NCBI RefSeq assembly: GCF_024807945.1
Contig: NZ_JANUFD010000024.1
Coordinates: 1-64,000 of the forward strand
From: Pseudomonas sp. JUb42
GTDB taxonomy: Bacteria; Pseudomonadota; Gammaproteobacteria; Pseudomonadales; Pseudomonadaceae
Reading direction: 5' to 3'
Length of the DNA: 64,000 nt
Made by a program: the position numbers and the translations under genes. The notes below the pieces were generated by a model, which saw nothing but the letters and a program-made list of their open reading frames with translations, did not search any database and was not told where the DNA came from. Position 1 is the stretch's first letter. Every line of letters begins with the position of its first letter. Shown piece by piece: positions 37,401 to 45,966 of this stretch.

Positions 37401-39378
37401 GATCATGGCCCAGGCCTGGACCGGTGATCACTTCGGCGTGGCCGAAGGCAAGACCGTGATCGCCGCGCCAATCGTGGCCGAGCTGTCGGCACCGCGCTTC
37501 CTCGCTGGTGGCGACCAGACCTCCGTCGCCCTGGACCTGTCGAATCTGACGGACAAGGCGCAGAAACTCGTGGTGAGCGTCAGCGCCGAAGGCCAGTTGG
37601 CTATTCCCAACGGCAACCAGTCCCGCGTCGTGCAACTGAACAAAGGCCAGCGCACCACCTTGAAGGTGCCGGTGCAGGCCCTGGGCGGTTTCGGCCAGGG
37701 ATCGGTCAAGGTGCTGGTGGAAGGCCTGGTACTACCGGGCGAGACGCTGCCGCCGTTCAACCGCGAATGGAAAATCGGCGTGCGTCCGGCGTATCCGGCG
37801 ATGCTCAGGCACTACCGCGCTGCGCTCAAGGATGATGTCTGGAGCCTGCCTGACGGTGCCCTGGATGTGTTCGAACCGGCTGGTCGCGAGGCGATGTTCT
37901 CGGTTTCCAGCCGTCCGCCACTGAACCTGGGCGAGCAGATCCGCGCGCTGAAAGCCTATCCGTATGGTTGCCTGGAGCAGACCGCCAGTGGTCTGTATCC
38001 GTCCCTGTATGCCGATGCCGCGACCCTTAAGCGTCTGGGCATCAAAGGTGAGCCGGATAACGAGCGCAAGCGCAAGGTCGAGCTGGGCATCGAACGCCTG
38101 CTGGGCATGCAGCGCAGCAATGGCAGCTTCGGCCTGTGGGGTTCTGACAGCGAAGAGGAATACTGGCTGACGGCTTACGTCACCGACTTCCTCATGCGTG
38201 CCCGTGATCAGGGTTACGCCGTGCCGCCGGACTCCCTGAAGAAAGCCAACGAGCGTCTGCTGCGTTACCTGCAGGACGCCAATCAGGTGCAGATCAACTA
38301 CAGCCGCAATGTCGAGCACAGCCGTTTCGCCGTGCAGGCCTACGCCGCGCTGGTCCTGTCGCGTAGCCAACAGGCGCCTCTGGGTGCCCTGCGCAGCCTG
38401 TTCGACCGTCGTACCGACGCACGCTCCGGCCTGCCGCTGGTGCAGCTGTCGATTGCTCTGGACAAGATGGGTGACAAGCCGCGTGCCGATCAGGCGCTGC
38501 TGGCAGGGCTTGCCGTACAGCGCAAATCCGGTGAGTGGCTGGCCGACTACGGCAGCTCCCTGCGTGATCAGGCGCTGATCCTGGCCCTGCTCAACGAAAA
38601 TAACCTGGCCGCCGACAAGCGCGATGACCGTCTGTTTGCCCTGGCGGACGAGGTGGCGGCCAACCGTTATCTCTCCACTCAGGAAAGCAACGCGCTGTTC
38701 CTCGCCGGTCGTGACTTGCTGAACAAGCCTGAGAAGGCCTGGGCGGCGAAACTGGTCAGCGGCGCGCAGAGCTTCGATCTGAGCAACAATCAGACAGCGG
38801 TCAAGCTCGACGGCGACAGCCTGGCGGCGCCGATGACCCTGCAGAATCAGGGCAGCGACACGCTCTATCAGCAGATGACCATTTCCGGCTATCCAATGCA
38901 GGCGCCAGCGCCTGGCGGCGAGAACCTGGAAATCAGCCGCGAGTACCTGAGCGTCGATGGCCAGCCGCTGAATCTCAATGCGCTGAAGAGCGGTCAGTTG
39001 GTGCTGATCCATACCGCGATTCGCGCCAAGGAGCGGGTGCCGGATGCCTTGGTGGTTGACCTGCTGCCGGCCGGTCTTGAGCTGGAAAACCAGAACCTGG
39101 CGCAGAGTTCGGCCAGTCTGGAAGACGCCAGCGAGTCGGTGAAGAACTGGCGCGAGTCGATGGAGAACGCCAACATCAAGCACCAGGAATACCGTGGCGA
39201 CCGTTATGTCGCGGCGCTGGACTTGAACGGCAGCACCACGGTGAACCTGGTCTACCTGGCCCGTGCCGTGACGCCGGGCGTCTACCGCGTACCGCCACCG
39301 CAGGTTGAGTCCATGTACCGGCCGAACTGGCAGGCACTGGGTGCGACGCCGCCGCAGTTGGTGGTCAAGGCTAAGTAG
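34420..39378 (+). CDS. bacterial alpha-2-macroglobulin lipoprotein (YfhM-like)
   Basis: 1652 aa from the ATG at 34420. MFNKGLFLACALALLSACDS is a lipoprotein signal with lipobox LSAC, so the protein is anchored by a lipid in the periplasm. MG-type domains follow, including YRPGETV near residue 395. The thioester motif is intact: Cys1184 in YGCLEQTASG, in the alpha-alpha toroid (TED) region. It is thought to trap proteases that enter the periplasm, protecting the cell. It pairs with pbpC downstream, as in many gammaproteobacteria. Confidence 0.95.
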   Translation: MFNKGLFLACALALLSACDSSTPDKPAAAATPNTQATVATASKPKPAVDLPALAKRYAGRELSVIDVSEIQVDGASTLSVSFSAPLDPEQKFAEKLHLVDSKDGKVDGAWELSDNLMELRLRHLEPQRKLVLTVDAGLVSVNKSKLAAEYISRLETKDLQATVGFASRGSLLPTRLAEGLPVIALNVDKVEVEFFRIKSDELPAFLNQWEGSSSISSYASEDLLTMAELVYSGRFDLKPARNTRETVLLPIGGIKPLQEPGVYLAVMRVAGGYTYTYPATLFTLSDIGMSVHRYANRLDVFTQALEGGKAMSGVDVDLYNNAGAVVGQAKTDSTGHAQLPVVANTALILAHTGDQTTMQRLDGSALDLAEFDITGPQSHPLQFFIFGPRDLYRPGETVLLNGLLRDNDGRDVKPQPITVEVRRPDDQVSRKFVWEADKSGFYQYQLQLAEESPTGRWQLVFDLGDGKPQIYEFKVEDFLPERMALDIKGSDTPVAPADSPVFEIKGRYLYGAPASGNTLTGQLYLRPLREAVASLPGYQFGSITEEDLKQDLEIDASTLDANGELELSLESTWGKAKSPLQLILQASLQESGGRPVTRRVVQPVWPAEQLPGLRPLFGKSADDDDDYSGSAKGEAQTDGDGPAEFEVLVADAAGNKLAADNVKVRLVRERRDYYWNYSESDGWSYHYNEKYLNLDEQTVSIKKDSTVKVSFPVEWGPYRVEVEDPQTGLVSSLRFWAGYRWQDNTDGGAVRPDQVKLALDKKSYADGDTAKVTVTPPAAGKGYLLIESSEGPLWWQEIDVPAEGKTYDIPLDKKWARHDLYVSALVIRPGERKANVTPKRAVGLLHLPLDREQRKLAVSVTAPEKMRPKQPLKIKVAAKNADGSIPKDVHILVSAVDVGILNITSYPTPDPFNAMFGRKEYGVDQLDVYGQLIEAGRNRIATLAFGGDAALAKGGKKPDTSVTIVAQQALPVTLNEQGEGEVSVDIPDFNGEVRIMAQAWTGDHFGVAEGKTVIAAPIVAELSAPRFLAGGDQTSVALDLSNLTDKAQKLVVSVSAEGQLAIPNGNQSRVVQLNKGQRTTLKVPVQALGGFGQGSVKVLVEGLVLPGETLPPFNREWKIGVRPAYPAMLRHYRAALKDDVWSLPDGALDVFEPAGREAMFSVSSRPPLNLGEQIRALKAYPYGCLEQTASGLYPSLYADAATLKRLGIKGEPDNERKRKVELGIERLLGMQRSNGSFGLWGSDSEEEYWLTAYVTDFLMRARDQGYAVPPDSLKKANERLLRYLQDANQVQINYSRNVEHSRFAVQAYAALVLSRSQQAPLGALRSLFDRRTDARSGLPLVQLSIALDKMGDKPRADQALLAGLAVQRKSGEWLADYGSSLRDQALILALLNENNLAADKRDDRLFALADEVAANRYLSTQESNALFLAGRDLLNKPEKAWAAKLVSGAQSFDLSNNQTAVKLDGDSLAAPMTLQNQGSDTLYQQMTISGYPMQAPAPGGENLEISREYLSVDGQPLNLNALKSGQLVLIHTAIRAKERVPDALVVDLLPAGLELENQNLAQSSASLEDASESVKNWRESMENANIKHQEYRGDRYVAALDLNGSTTVNLVYLARAVTPGVYRVPPPQVESMYRPNWQALGATPPQLVVKAK

Positions 39379-39423
39379 TCTGAAGCGATGATCGATCCCA
39401 CAAGATGTGGGGTCGATTGATTT

Positions 39424-39515
39424 GTTGGAGCGAGGCTTGCCCGCGAAGAGGTCGGTACATCCGATACATCTTTTGCGTCGGACAAATCCTCTTCGCGGGC
39501 AAGCCTCGCTCCCAC
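39424..39515. repeat. long REP-type inverted repeat after the alpha-2-macroglobulin gene
   Basis: Arms of about 24 nt beginning GGAGCGAGGCTTGCCCGCG are repeated in almost perfect inversion, with a spacer of about 44 nt. Same class as the elements near 45876 and 56807 (GAGGCTTGCCCGCGAA core). Confidence 0.88.
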
Positions 39516-39533
39516 AGTCGTTTATCTACAGTA

Positions 39534-39827
39534 TCAATGCACCACCCAACTCATGACCCACAACCCCAGCGCCAGCCAGATGATGCCCATGATGATCGAA
39601 GCGCGCATGAACGCGCGGATGGCCGAATAGAGCAGAATCAGGCCGATGATCAGCGCGCCGATGCTGATCAGCGAGGTGTCCATGCCGAGTGTCCGGGACA
39701 GGCCCTCGATAAAGTTGCTGCCGGCATGGGTGAACCCGTGGAACAACCAATCCAGCCCATCGACCACGAAGCGGATCACCGCACCGATGGCCTGGCCAAG
39801 CCCTTCGAAAAAGCCTTCTACCTGCAT
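39534..39827 (-). CDS. small membrane protein, 97 aa
   Basis: Encoded opposite to the genes on both sides, in the gap between the alpha-2-macroglobulin gene and pbpC. The N-terminal half is amphipathic (FFEGLGQAIGAVIRFVVDGLDWLF) and two membrane helices follow (about 50-72 and 77-95). Codon use is like the core genes and the predicted protein is compact, so I take it as real. Function unknown. Confidence 0.75.
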   Translation of the reverse strand: MQVEGFFEGLGQAIGAVIRFVVDGLDWLFHGFTHAGSNFIEGLSRTLGMDTSLISIGALIIGLILLYSAIRAFMRASIIMGIIWLALGLWVMSWVVH

Positions 39828-39922
39828 ATGTGCGTCCTGATCAGTGTCATGAAAAAGCGAGTCTCCAGGCTTTGGCTATCACGTGCCATCACGAGTTCCG
39901 TGGAGCATAGAGGTTCTGTGTC

Positions 39923-42346
39923 TTGATTCGCGGATTTGTTGTGCGCGGGCTGCCGGTGGTGCGTCGTTTTGCCCGCCGTTTATGGGGCCGGCGCCTTGAG
40001 CCGAAGACCTGGCGCCAGGGCCTGACGCTGTTGCTGCGTCGGGCCTTGCTCGGCCTGTTGCTGCTGATTGCCCTGTTGTGGCTGGCCGACCGTATCTGGC
40101 CGCTGCCGCTGCCCAAGGACGATCTGGCGCGAGTGGTGCTGGCTGAGGATGGCACGCCGTTATGGCGCTTTGCCGATGCCAATGGCGTATGGCGCTATCC
40201 GGTCAGCCGCGATCAGGTCTCGCCCTATTATCTTGAAGCGTTGCTGACCTACGAGGATCGCTGGTTCTACAGCCATCCGGGGGTTAACCCGCTGGCGCTG
40301 CTGCGGGCGACCTGGCAGAACATGCACGGCGCGCGGGTGGTTTCCGGCGGCAGCACCCTGTCGATGCAGGTCGCACGTCTGCTCGACCCCCATGCCCGCA
40401 CCTTGCCCGGCAAGCTGCGCCAGTTGTGGCGCACCCTGCAGTTGGAGTGGCATCTGTCCAAGGACGAGATTCTCGGCATCTACCTCGACCGCGCCCCGTT
40501 TGGCGGCACCCTGCAAGGTGTTGCGGCGGCCAGTTGGGCGTATCTGGGCAAATCCCCGGCGCAAATGACCCGTGCCGAAGCCGCGTTGCTCGCGGTATTG
40601 CCCCAGGCGCCGAGCCGCCTGCGTCCCGACCGTCACCCCAAGCTGGCCCAGGCGGCGCGGGACAAGGTGCTCAAGCGTCTGGCCGAGTTCAACGTGTGGC
40701 CGCAACAGGCGGTCGACGATGCCCTGGAGGAGCCGTTGCTGCTGGCGCCGCGTCAGGAGCCGAGTCTGGCGCCGCTGCTGGCCCGACGGCTGAACCGGCC
40801 TCGCAGTCCGACCCTGATCCGCACCACCCTGGATGCGGTGCTACAGCGACGTATGGAAGACCTGATCCTCGGCTGGCGCGCGCGTCTGCCGGAACGCACC
40901 TCGGCGGCGATTCTGGTGGTCGAGGCAGAGAATATGGCGGTGCGCGCCTATGTTGGCTCGGTGGATATCAACGACGTCAAACGCTTCGGCCATGTCGACA
41001 TGGTCAGCGCCCTGCGTTCACCCGGCTCGACCCTCAAGCCATTCCTTTATGGCAAGGCCATGGACGCCGGGCTGATCCACTCCGAGTCGCTGTTGCAGGA
41101 CGTGCCCCGGCGTTTCGGCGACTATCGCCCCGGCAACTTCTCGGCGGGCTTCAGCGGGCCGGTGGCGGCCAGTGCGGCGTTGTCCCAGTCGCTCAACCTG
41201 CCTGCGGTGCAACTGCTGGAAGCCTATGGGCCGAAACGCTTTGCCGGTGAGATGCGCAATGGCGGCGTACCCCTGACCCTGCCGCCGTTGGCGCAGCCTA
41301 GCCTGGCGTTGATCCTCGGTGGCGGCGGCAGTCGTCTGGAAGATCTGGTCGGCGGCTACAGCGCCTTTGCCCGTGGTGGGCGCAGCGCCGACATTCGCCT
41401 GCAACCGGATGATCCCCTGCGTGACCGGCCGATGATGTCGCCGGGCGCGGCGTGGATCATTCGGCGGATTCTCAGCGGTCAGTCGCGCCCGGATCTGGAC
41501 ACCCACGCCGACCTGGTACAGCGCCCGCAACTGGCCTGGAAGACCGGCACCAGTTATGGCTTCCGCGATGCCTGGGCGATTGGTGTCGGGCCGCGCTTTA
41601 TCGTCGGCGTATGGATCGGTCGACCGGACGGCACGCCGGTGCCGGGGCAGTTTGGCCTGGCCTCGGCGGCACCTTTGATGATGCAGGTTCACGATGTACT
41701 GGTGAACCGCGACAGTCAGCGCAATATTCTCGCGCCGATCCAGCCGATGCCGATGAACGTCGGTGTCGCGGCGATCTGCTGGCCGTTGGGCCAGACCATG
41801 AGCAAGACCGACCCCAACTGCCGCCGTCAGCGCTTCGCCTGGACCCTGGACGGCACTACGCCGCCGACCCTGATGCCGCCCGAACAACCCTTGGGTCTGG
41901 GCCTTGAAGAGAAGGTCTGGATCAATGAAAAGGGCCTGCGCGTGGCCTCGGATTGCCCCGGTGCACAATTACGTGACGTTGCCCTGTGGCCGTCGGCGCT
42001 GGAGCCTTGGCTACCGCGTAGCGAACGCCGCGATGCCCGCCTGCCCGCCAACGACCCTGACTGCCCGCCACAGGCATTGGGGCTGGCAGCGCCATTGGTA
42101 ATCGTCGGCGTGCGTGATGGCGATAACCTGCGCCTGCCGGTGGGCAGTCGCCAGGCCCTGCGCCTGAAGTTATCCGCCTTGGGTGGCAGCGGGCGGCGCT
42201 GGTGGTTTATAGACGGTAGCCCCATGGCCGATACCGCCAACCAGGACTTCTTCAGCCCGACGCTCAACCGCCTGGGCCGCTACCAACTGAGCGTGCTCGA
42301 TGAAAGCGGGCAGACGGCGCGGGTGGAGTTCAACGTGATCGATTGA
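39923..42346 (+). CDS. pbpC: penicillin-binding protein 1C
   Basis: 807 aa from a TTG at 39923, supported by GAGG nine bases upstream. One membrane helix (about 47-62), then a GT51 transglycosylase domain with EDRWFYSHPGVNPLALLRA, then a transpeptidase domain with SPGSTLKP (S-x-x-K), SLNLP (S-x-N) and KTGTS, and a C-terminal BiPBP_C domain. It polymerises and may crosslink peptidoglycan. Coupling with alpha-2-macroglobulin suggests cell-wall repair together with defence against proteases. Confidence 0.95.
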   Translation: MIRGFVVRGLPVVRRFARRLWGRRLEPKTWRQGLTLLLRRALLGLLLLIALLWLADRIWPLPLPKDDLARVVLAEDGTPLWRFADANGVWRYPVSRDQVSPYYLEALLTYEDRWFYSHPGVNPLALLRATWQNMHGARVVSGGSTLSMQVARLLDPHARTLPGKLRQLWRTLQLEWHLSKDEILGIYLDRAPFGGTLQGVAAASWAYLGKSPAQMTRAEAALLAVLPQAPSRLRPDRHPKLAQAARDKVLKRLAEFNVWPQQAVDDALEEPLLLAPRQEPSLAPLLARRLNRPRSPTLIRTTLDAVLQRRMEDLILGWRARLPERTSAAILVVEAENMAVRAYVGSVDINDVKRFGHVDMVSALRSPGSTLKPFLYGKAMDAGLIHSESLLQDVPRRFGDYRPGNFSAGFSGPVAASAALSQSLNLPAVQLLEAYGPKRFAGEMRNGGVPLTLPPLAQPSLALILGGGGSRLEDLVGGYSAFARGGRSADIRLQPDDPLRDRPMMSPGAAWIIRRILSGQSRPDLDTHADLVQRPQLAWKTGTSYGFRDAWAIGVGPRFIVGVWIGRPDGTPVPGQFGLASAAPLMMQVHDVLVNRDSQRNILAPIQPMPMNVGVAAICWPLGQTMSKTDPNCRRQRFAWTLDGTTPPTLMPPEQPLGLGLEEKVWINEKGLRVASDCPGAQLRDVALWPSALEPWLPRSERRDARLPANDPDCPPQALGLAAPLVIVGVRDGDNLRLPVGSRQALRLKLSALGGSGRRWWFIDGSPMADTANQDFFSPTLNRLGRYQLSVLDESGQTARVEFNVID

Positions 42347-42366
42347 TTGCTGAGGTGATCACCTTG

Positions 42367-42449
42367 GTGGGATTCATCCGCGAAGATGATTGCGGCCGAC
42401 AGAAATGCGTCGAATGTACCGGCCTCTTCGCGGATGAATCCGCTCCCAC
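42367..42449. repeat. REP pair with one shortened unit
   Basis: The right unit is a full GGATGAATCCGCTCCCAC. The left reads GTGGGATTCATCCGCGAAG, lacking the internal AGCG. It lies between the convergent pbpC and symporter genes. Confidence 0.85.
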
Positions 42450-42469
42450 AATGAATCTGTTTGCGTCGA

Positions 42470-43498
42470 TCAGGCCGCGCGCGCTTCTTCCAGTGCAGCT
42501 TCGGACAACTGGCGCTTATGCCGCGCCGCGTAGTTTTCCGCCATCACCGAGCAGACGATCAACTGCATCGGGTGGTAGATCATGATTGGCAGCAGGATCA
42601 GGCCCAGCCCCGGGTTGTTGCCGAAGATCAGCGCCGCCATGGGCGCCCCGGCTGCCAGGGATTTCTTGCTGGCGCAGAACACGGCGGCAACGCTGTCGGC
42701 ATGATTGAAATGCAGGGCGCCGGCGGTGCGGGTGGTCATGAACAGGATCACGGCGAGCAGGATCGCGCTGCCGATAAACGCGGTGAGGATCACGCTATTG
42801 CCCTGGGTCTGCCACATGCCCGATACCATGGAGTTGCAGAACGCCGCGTAAACCAGCAGCAGGATCACTACCTTGTCGATGATATTGGTGTAGCGCTTGT
42901 GCCGGGCGAAGAACTTGCCCAGCCACGGCCGCAGCAGTTGGCCCAGCACCAGGGGCAATAGCAACATGCCGCAGAGGTCGAGCAGGGTTGAGCCCAGGTC
43001 GATACCGCCCGCGCCGGTTCCTACCACCAGGCTGCACAGCCATGGCGTGATGAAAATCCCGAAGACACTGGACAGGCTGGCATTGAGAATCGCCGCCGGC
43101 ACGTTGCCGCCTGCGCTGCCGGTCAAGGCCACGGACGAAGAAATGGTCGAGGGCAGGGCGCACAGGTAGAAAAAGCCGAGCATCAGCAACGCCGGAATCT
43201 GATTGCCGAACAGTTTGTCGCAGGCCAGCCAGATCAGCGGGAACACTGCAAAAGTGAAGCCCTGGACCATGATGTGCAGGCGCCAGTTTTTCAGGCCGTG
43301 GCTGATTTGTTCGCTGGACAGGTTGACCCCGTGCAGGAAGAACACCAGGAACACCCCGCCATTGATCACGTATTCGGCATGCATGCCGCCGCCGCTGGCG
43401 CCGAAGCCGGGGAAGAAGTACGCCAGCACGGTTGCCAGCAGCATGCCGCAGAGGAACCAGTCTGTGACGACGCGCTTGAGGTGTTTGAGTGCTTGCAT
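42470..43498 (-). CDS. bile acid:sodium symporter family protein
   Basis: 342 aa with about nine or ten membrane helices, in the SBF-like group related to YfeH and SLC10A7. The motif CASKKSLAAGAPMA (about 280-293) and ALPSTISSSVALTGSAGGN (about 115-133) are characteristic. Transport of an organic anion with Na+ is likely, but the substrate is unknown. It is divergent from the AraC regulator at 43585, which probably controls it. Confidence 0.9.
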   Translation of the reverse strand: MQALKHLKRVVTDWFLCGMLLATVLAYFFPGFGASGGGMHAEYVINGGVFLVFFLHGVNLSSEQISHGLKNWRLHIMVQGFTFAVFPLIWLACDKLFGNQIPALLMLGFFYLCALPSTISSSVALTGSAGGNVPAAILNASLSSVFGIFITPWLCSLVVGTGAGGIDLGSTLLDLCGMLLLPLVLGQLLRPWLGKFFARHKRYTNIIDKVVILLLVYAAFCNSMVSGMWQTQGNSVILTAFIGSAILLAVILFMTTRTAGALHFNHADSVAAVFCASKKSLAAGAPMAALIFGNNPGLGLILLPIMIYHPMQLIVCSVMAENYAARHKRQLSEAALEEARAA

Positions 43499-43584
43499 AG
43501 AAAGCCCGGGTGCTTGTTTGTAAAGAAAGGTGCCAACAGGCTAACCTGTCTGAATATTTCCGTCTTGCGACATAAGGCCAAGCG

Positions 43585-44391
43585 ATGCCGACTAACGGAC
43601 AACCTGACTTGCGGCGTGCAGGCGCAGAGCGGCAGATTCCGGCCCTCAGCGAACTGCCGCGCCCGCTGTATGCCCGGGCCGAAAGCCTGGGGATCGGCTC
43701 GTGGACGCCGCCGCATCGTCACGATTGGGGGCAGTTTTCCTACGCGATCAGTGGGGTACTGGGCGTACACACCGCCGAGGGCAGCTTTTTCGCGCCGCCG
43801 CAGTGGGGCGTGTGGATTGCGCCGGGGCTGGAGCACCAGGTGGTGACATCAATGCAGGCGGAGATGCGCAGCCTGTATGTGCGCGAAGAAGACGCCGCCT
43901 GGGCCGCGCCGGGCTGTCAGGTGCTGGAAGTCACGCCCCTGGCCCGTGAGCTGATCAAGACCTTCTGCCTGCTGCCGGTCGATTATCCGTTGGGCGACAG
44001 CCACGAAGCGCGACTGGTGCAGGTGCTGCTCGATCAACTGGCGCGCCTGCCCCAGGTCGGTTTCTCCCTGCCGCTGCCGCGTCATGTGCGCTTGCTCGGC
44101 CTGTGCAACGAGCTGATCGAAAGCCCCGGCATGCGCATCAACCTGCAGGACTGGGCCGAACGCCTGGGTATGTCGGAAAAAACCCTGATGCGACTTTTTC
44201 AGCGCGAAACCGGTCTGAGCTTTCGGGGCTGGCGACAGCGGGCGCGATTGCTGTCGTCGCTGGGTGCACTGGAAAACGGCGAGAGCGTCACTAACACGGC
44301 GCTGAGCTGCGGTTACGATTCCACCTCGGCCTTTATCGCCGCTTTCAAAGGCTTGTTTGGCTATACCCCCGGCGAGTTGTTTCGCCAATGA
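43585..44391 (+). CDS. AraC family transcriptional regulator
   Basis: 268 aa. The N-terminal cupin-like sensor (about 25-130) contains HRHDWGQFSYAISG, and the C-terminal AraC domain has two helix-turn-helices, with MRINLQDWAERLGMSEKTLM and VTNTALSCGYDSTSAFIAAF. It is transcribed away from the symporter gene, 86 nt apart, so it likely senses a substrate of that transporter. The inducer is unknown. Confidence 0.92.
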   Translation: MPTNGQPDLRRAGAERQIPALSELPRPLYARAESLGIGSWTPPHRHDWGQFSYAISGVLGVHTAEGSFFAPPQWGVWIAPGLEHQVVTSMQAEMRSLYVREEDAAWAAPGCQVLEVTPLARELIKTFCLLPVDYPLGDSHEARLVQVLLDQLARLPQVGFSLPLPRHVRLLGLCNELIESPGMRINLQDWAERLGMSEKTLMRLFQRETGLSFRGWRQRARLLSSLGALENGESVTNTALSCGYDSTSAFIAAFKGLFGYTPGELFRQ

Positions 44392-44553
44392 AGTGTCGTG
44401 AATGGGCACGAAAGCTGCTTTACAGGTTGTTACAGTGACTTTACTGACGTAATCCGGGCTGATCGATAATCAACCACTACTCGCTGGCATTGGATTGCCG
44501 TATAACGAGCAACGATCGCGTGTTTGGCAACGAAGGACCCACAATAAAAGCTG

Positions 44554-45450
44554 ATGAAGACTCCTAAACGCATTGAACCCCTGATCGAGGACGGTCTGGT
44601 TGACGAGGTGCTGCGCCCGCTCATGAGCGGTAAAGAGGCAGCTGTTTATGTGGTGCGCTGCGGTAAAGAGCTGCGGTGCGCCAAGGTTTACAAGGAGGCG
44701 AACAAACGTAGTTTCCGTCAGGCGTCGGAGTATCAGGAAGGCCGCAAGGTCCGTAACAGTCGGCAGGCCCGGGCCATGGCCAAGGGTTCCAAATTTGGTC
44801 GTAAAGAGACCGAAGATGCCTGGCAGAACGCCGAGGTCGCGGCGCTGTTCCGCCTGGCCGGCGCCGGTGTGCGGGTGCCCAAGCCGTACGACTTCCTTGA
44901 AGGCGTATTGCTCATGGAGATGATCGCCGATGAAGACGGCGATGCCGCGCCGCGTCTGAACGATGTGGTGCTGGATCCGGATCAGGCGCGGGAATATCAC
45001 GCGTTCCTGATCCAGCAGATTGTGCTGATGCTGTGTGCCGGTTTGGTGCACGGTGACTTGTCCGAGTTCAACGTGCTGCTGGCCCCGAGCGGGCCGGTGA
45101 TCATCGACCTGCCCCAGGCAGTGGACGCGGCGGGTAACAACCACGCGTTTACCATGCTGGAGCGTGACGTCGGCAACATGGCGTCTTATTTCGGCCGCTT
45201 TGCGCCGGAGTTGAAAGCCACGCGTTACGCCAAGGAAATGTGGGCGTTCTTCGAGGCCGGGACGCTCTCGCCAACGACGGTGCTGACCGGTCTGTTCGAT
45301 GATCCGGAAGAGACTGCCGATGTCGGTGGCGTACTGCGGGAAATCGAAGCGGCGCGCCGCGACGAAGAACGCCGTCAGGCCGCTCGTGCTGCTGACGAAG
45401 AGCCTGCCAACAAAATGGCCGAAGAACCGCCTCCGCCCTGGATGCAGTGA
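44554..45450 (+). CDS. RIO1-type serine protein kinase
   Basis: 298 aa. RIO kinase fold without the usual substrate-binding loops: SGKEAAVYVV (glycine loop, about 28-37), CAKVYKE (ATP lysine), LVHGDLSEFNVLL (catalytic Asp, about 168-180) and IIDLPQAVD (metal-binding loop, replacing DFG). Archaeal and eukaryotic RIO kinases work in ribosome maturation; the bacterial role is not settled. The C-terminal tail is charged. It is followed by a large hairpin, probably a terminator. Confidence 0.9.
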   Translation: MKTPKRIEPLIEDGLVDEVLRPLMSGKEAAVYVVRCGKELRCAKVYKEANKRSFRQASEYQEGRKVRNSRQARAMAKGSKFGRKETEDAWQNAEVAALFRLAGAGVRVPKPYDFLEGVLLMEMIADEDGDAAPRLNDVVLDPDQAREYHAFLIQQIVLMLCAGLVHGDLSEFNVLLAPSGPVIIDLPQAVDAAGNNHAFTMLERDVGNMASYFGRFAPELKATRYAKEMWAFFEAGTLSPTTVLTGLFDDPEETADVGGVLREIEAARRDEERRQAARAADEEPANKMAEEPPPPWMQ

Positions 45451-45458
45451 TCTTCGCC

Positions 45459-45495
45459 GTCATCACGCCGGGTTTTCATTAATCGGCGTGATGAC
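45459..45495 (+). terminator. probable terminator after the RIO kinase gene
   Basis: Perfect 12-bp arms (GTCATCACGCCG and its inversion) with a 13-nt loop, nine bases after the stop. There is no T-run after the stem, so termination may depend on the hairpin alone. Confidence 0.5.
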
Positions 45496-45572
45496 CGTTC
45501 GTCGGTCTGGCGGCACCTCTCGAGCAGGCGTCCGGACCAATGTGTATCGACTCCATCAAGAGGATGCACATC

Positions 45573-45860
45573 ATGATCAAGACCAAACTGACTGCCCTGA
45601 CCCTTGCTGGCCTGCTGGCTGCTGCCAGTGTTCATGCGGCCGACTCCACTGGCCCTACCGACCCGGTAGACACCAATGGCCCGCGTTCTGGCAGCTCGAG
45701 CATGGGCCAGAACACCGACGGCTCGACCCCCGCACCCAAGACTTCCACACCGGGCACCAAAGGCATGACCAATAGCGGTACTGATGGCAGTACCAGCACC
45801 GGGCCATCGACCAAGGGCGGTTCGAGTGCCGGCACCAGTAATTCCAGTGATGGTAAATAA
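45573..45860 (+). CDS. small secreted Ser/Thr/Gly-rich protein
   Basis: 95 aa from the ATG at 45573 with AGAGGA upstream. A clear signal peptide (MIKTKLTALTLAGLLAAASV, cleavage after AHA-like VHA) leaves a mature part of about 70 residues that is low in complexity and rich in Ser, Thr, Gly and Pro. It is probably disordered in the periplasm. Function unknown; no cysteines or catalytic motif. Confidence 0.8.
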   Translation: MIKTKLTALTLAGLLAAASVHAADSTGPTDPVDTNGPRSGSSSMGQNTDGSTPAPKTSTPGTKGMTNSGTDGSTSTGPSTKGGSSAGTSNSSDGK

Positions 45861-45875
45861 GAATGTCGCACCATC

Positions 45876-45962
45876 GTTGGAGCGAGGCTTGCCCGCGAAC
45901 GGAATAACGCGCAATAGCCGGTAATCAGCGTCGAGTCCTTCGCGGGCAAGCCTCGCTCCCAC
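45876..45962. repeat. REP-type inverted repeat, GAGGCTTGCCCGCGAA class
   Basis: GTTGGAGCGAGGCTTGCCCG at the left and its inversion ending GCCTCGCTCCCAC at the right, with a spacer of about 37 nt. It separates the small secreted protein from the convergent cueR. Confidence 0.87.
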
Positions 45963-45966
45963 ACCC

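Noticed and set aside
34765..37635. 956-codon open frame on the minus strand within the alpha-2-macroglobulin gene
   Set aside because: It is antisense to a strongly supported lipoprotein gene. The translation is rich in His, Gln and Arg, as is typical of shadow frames in GC-rich DNA, and has no family motif or ribosome-binding site.
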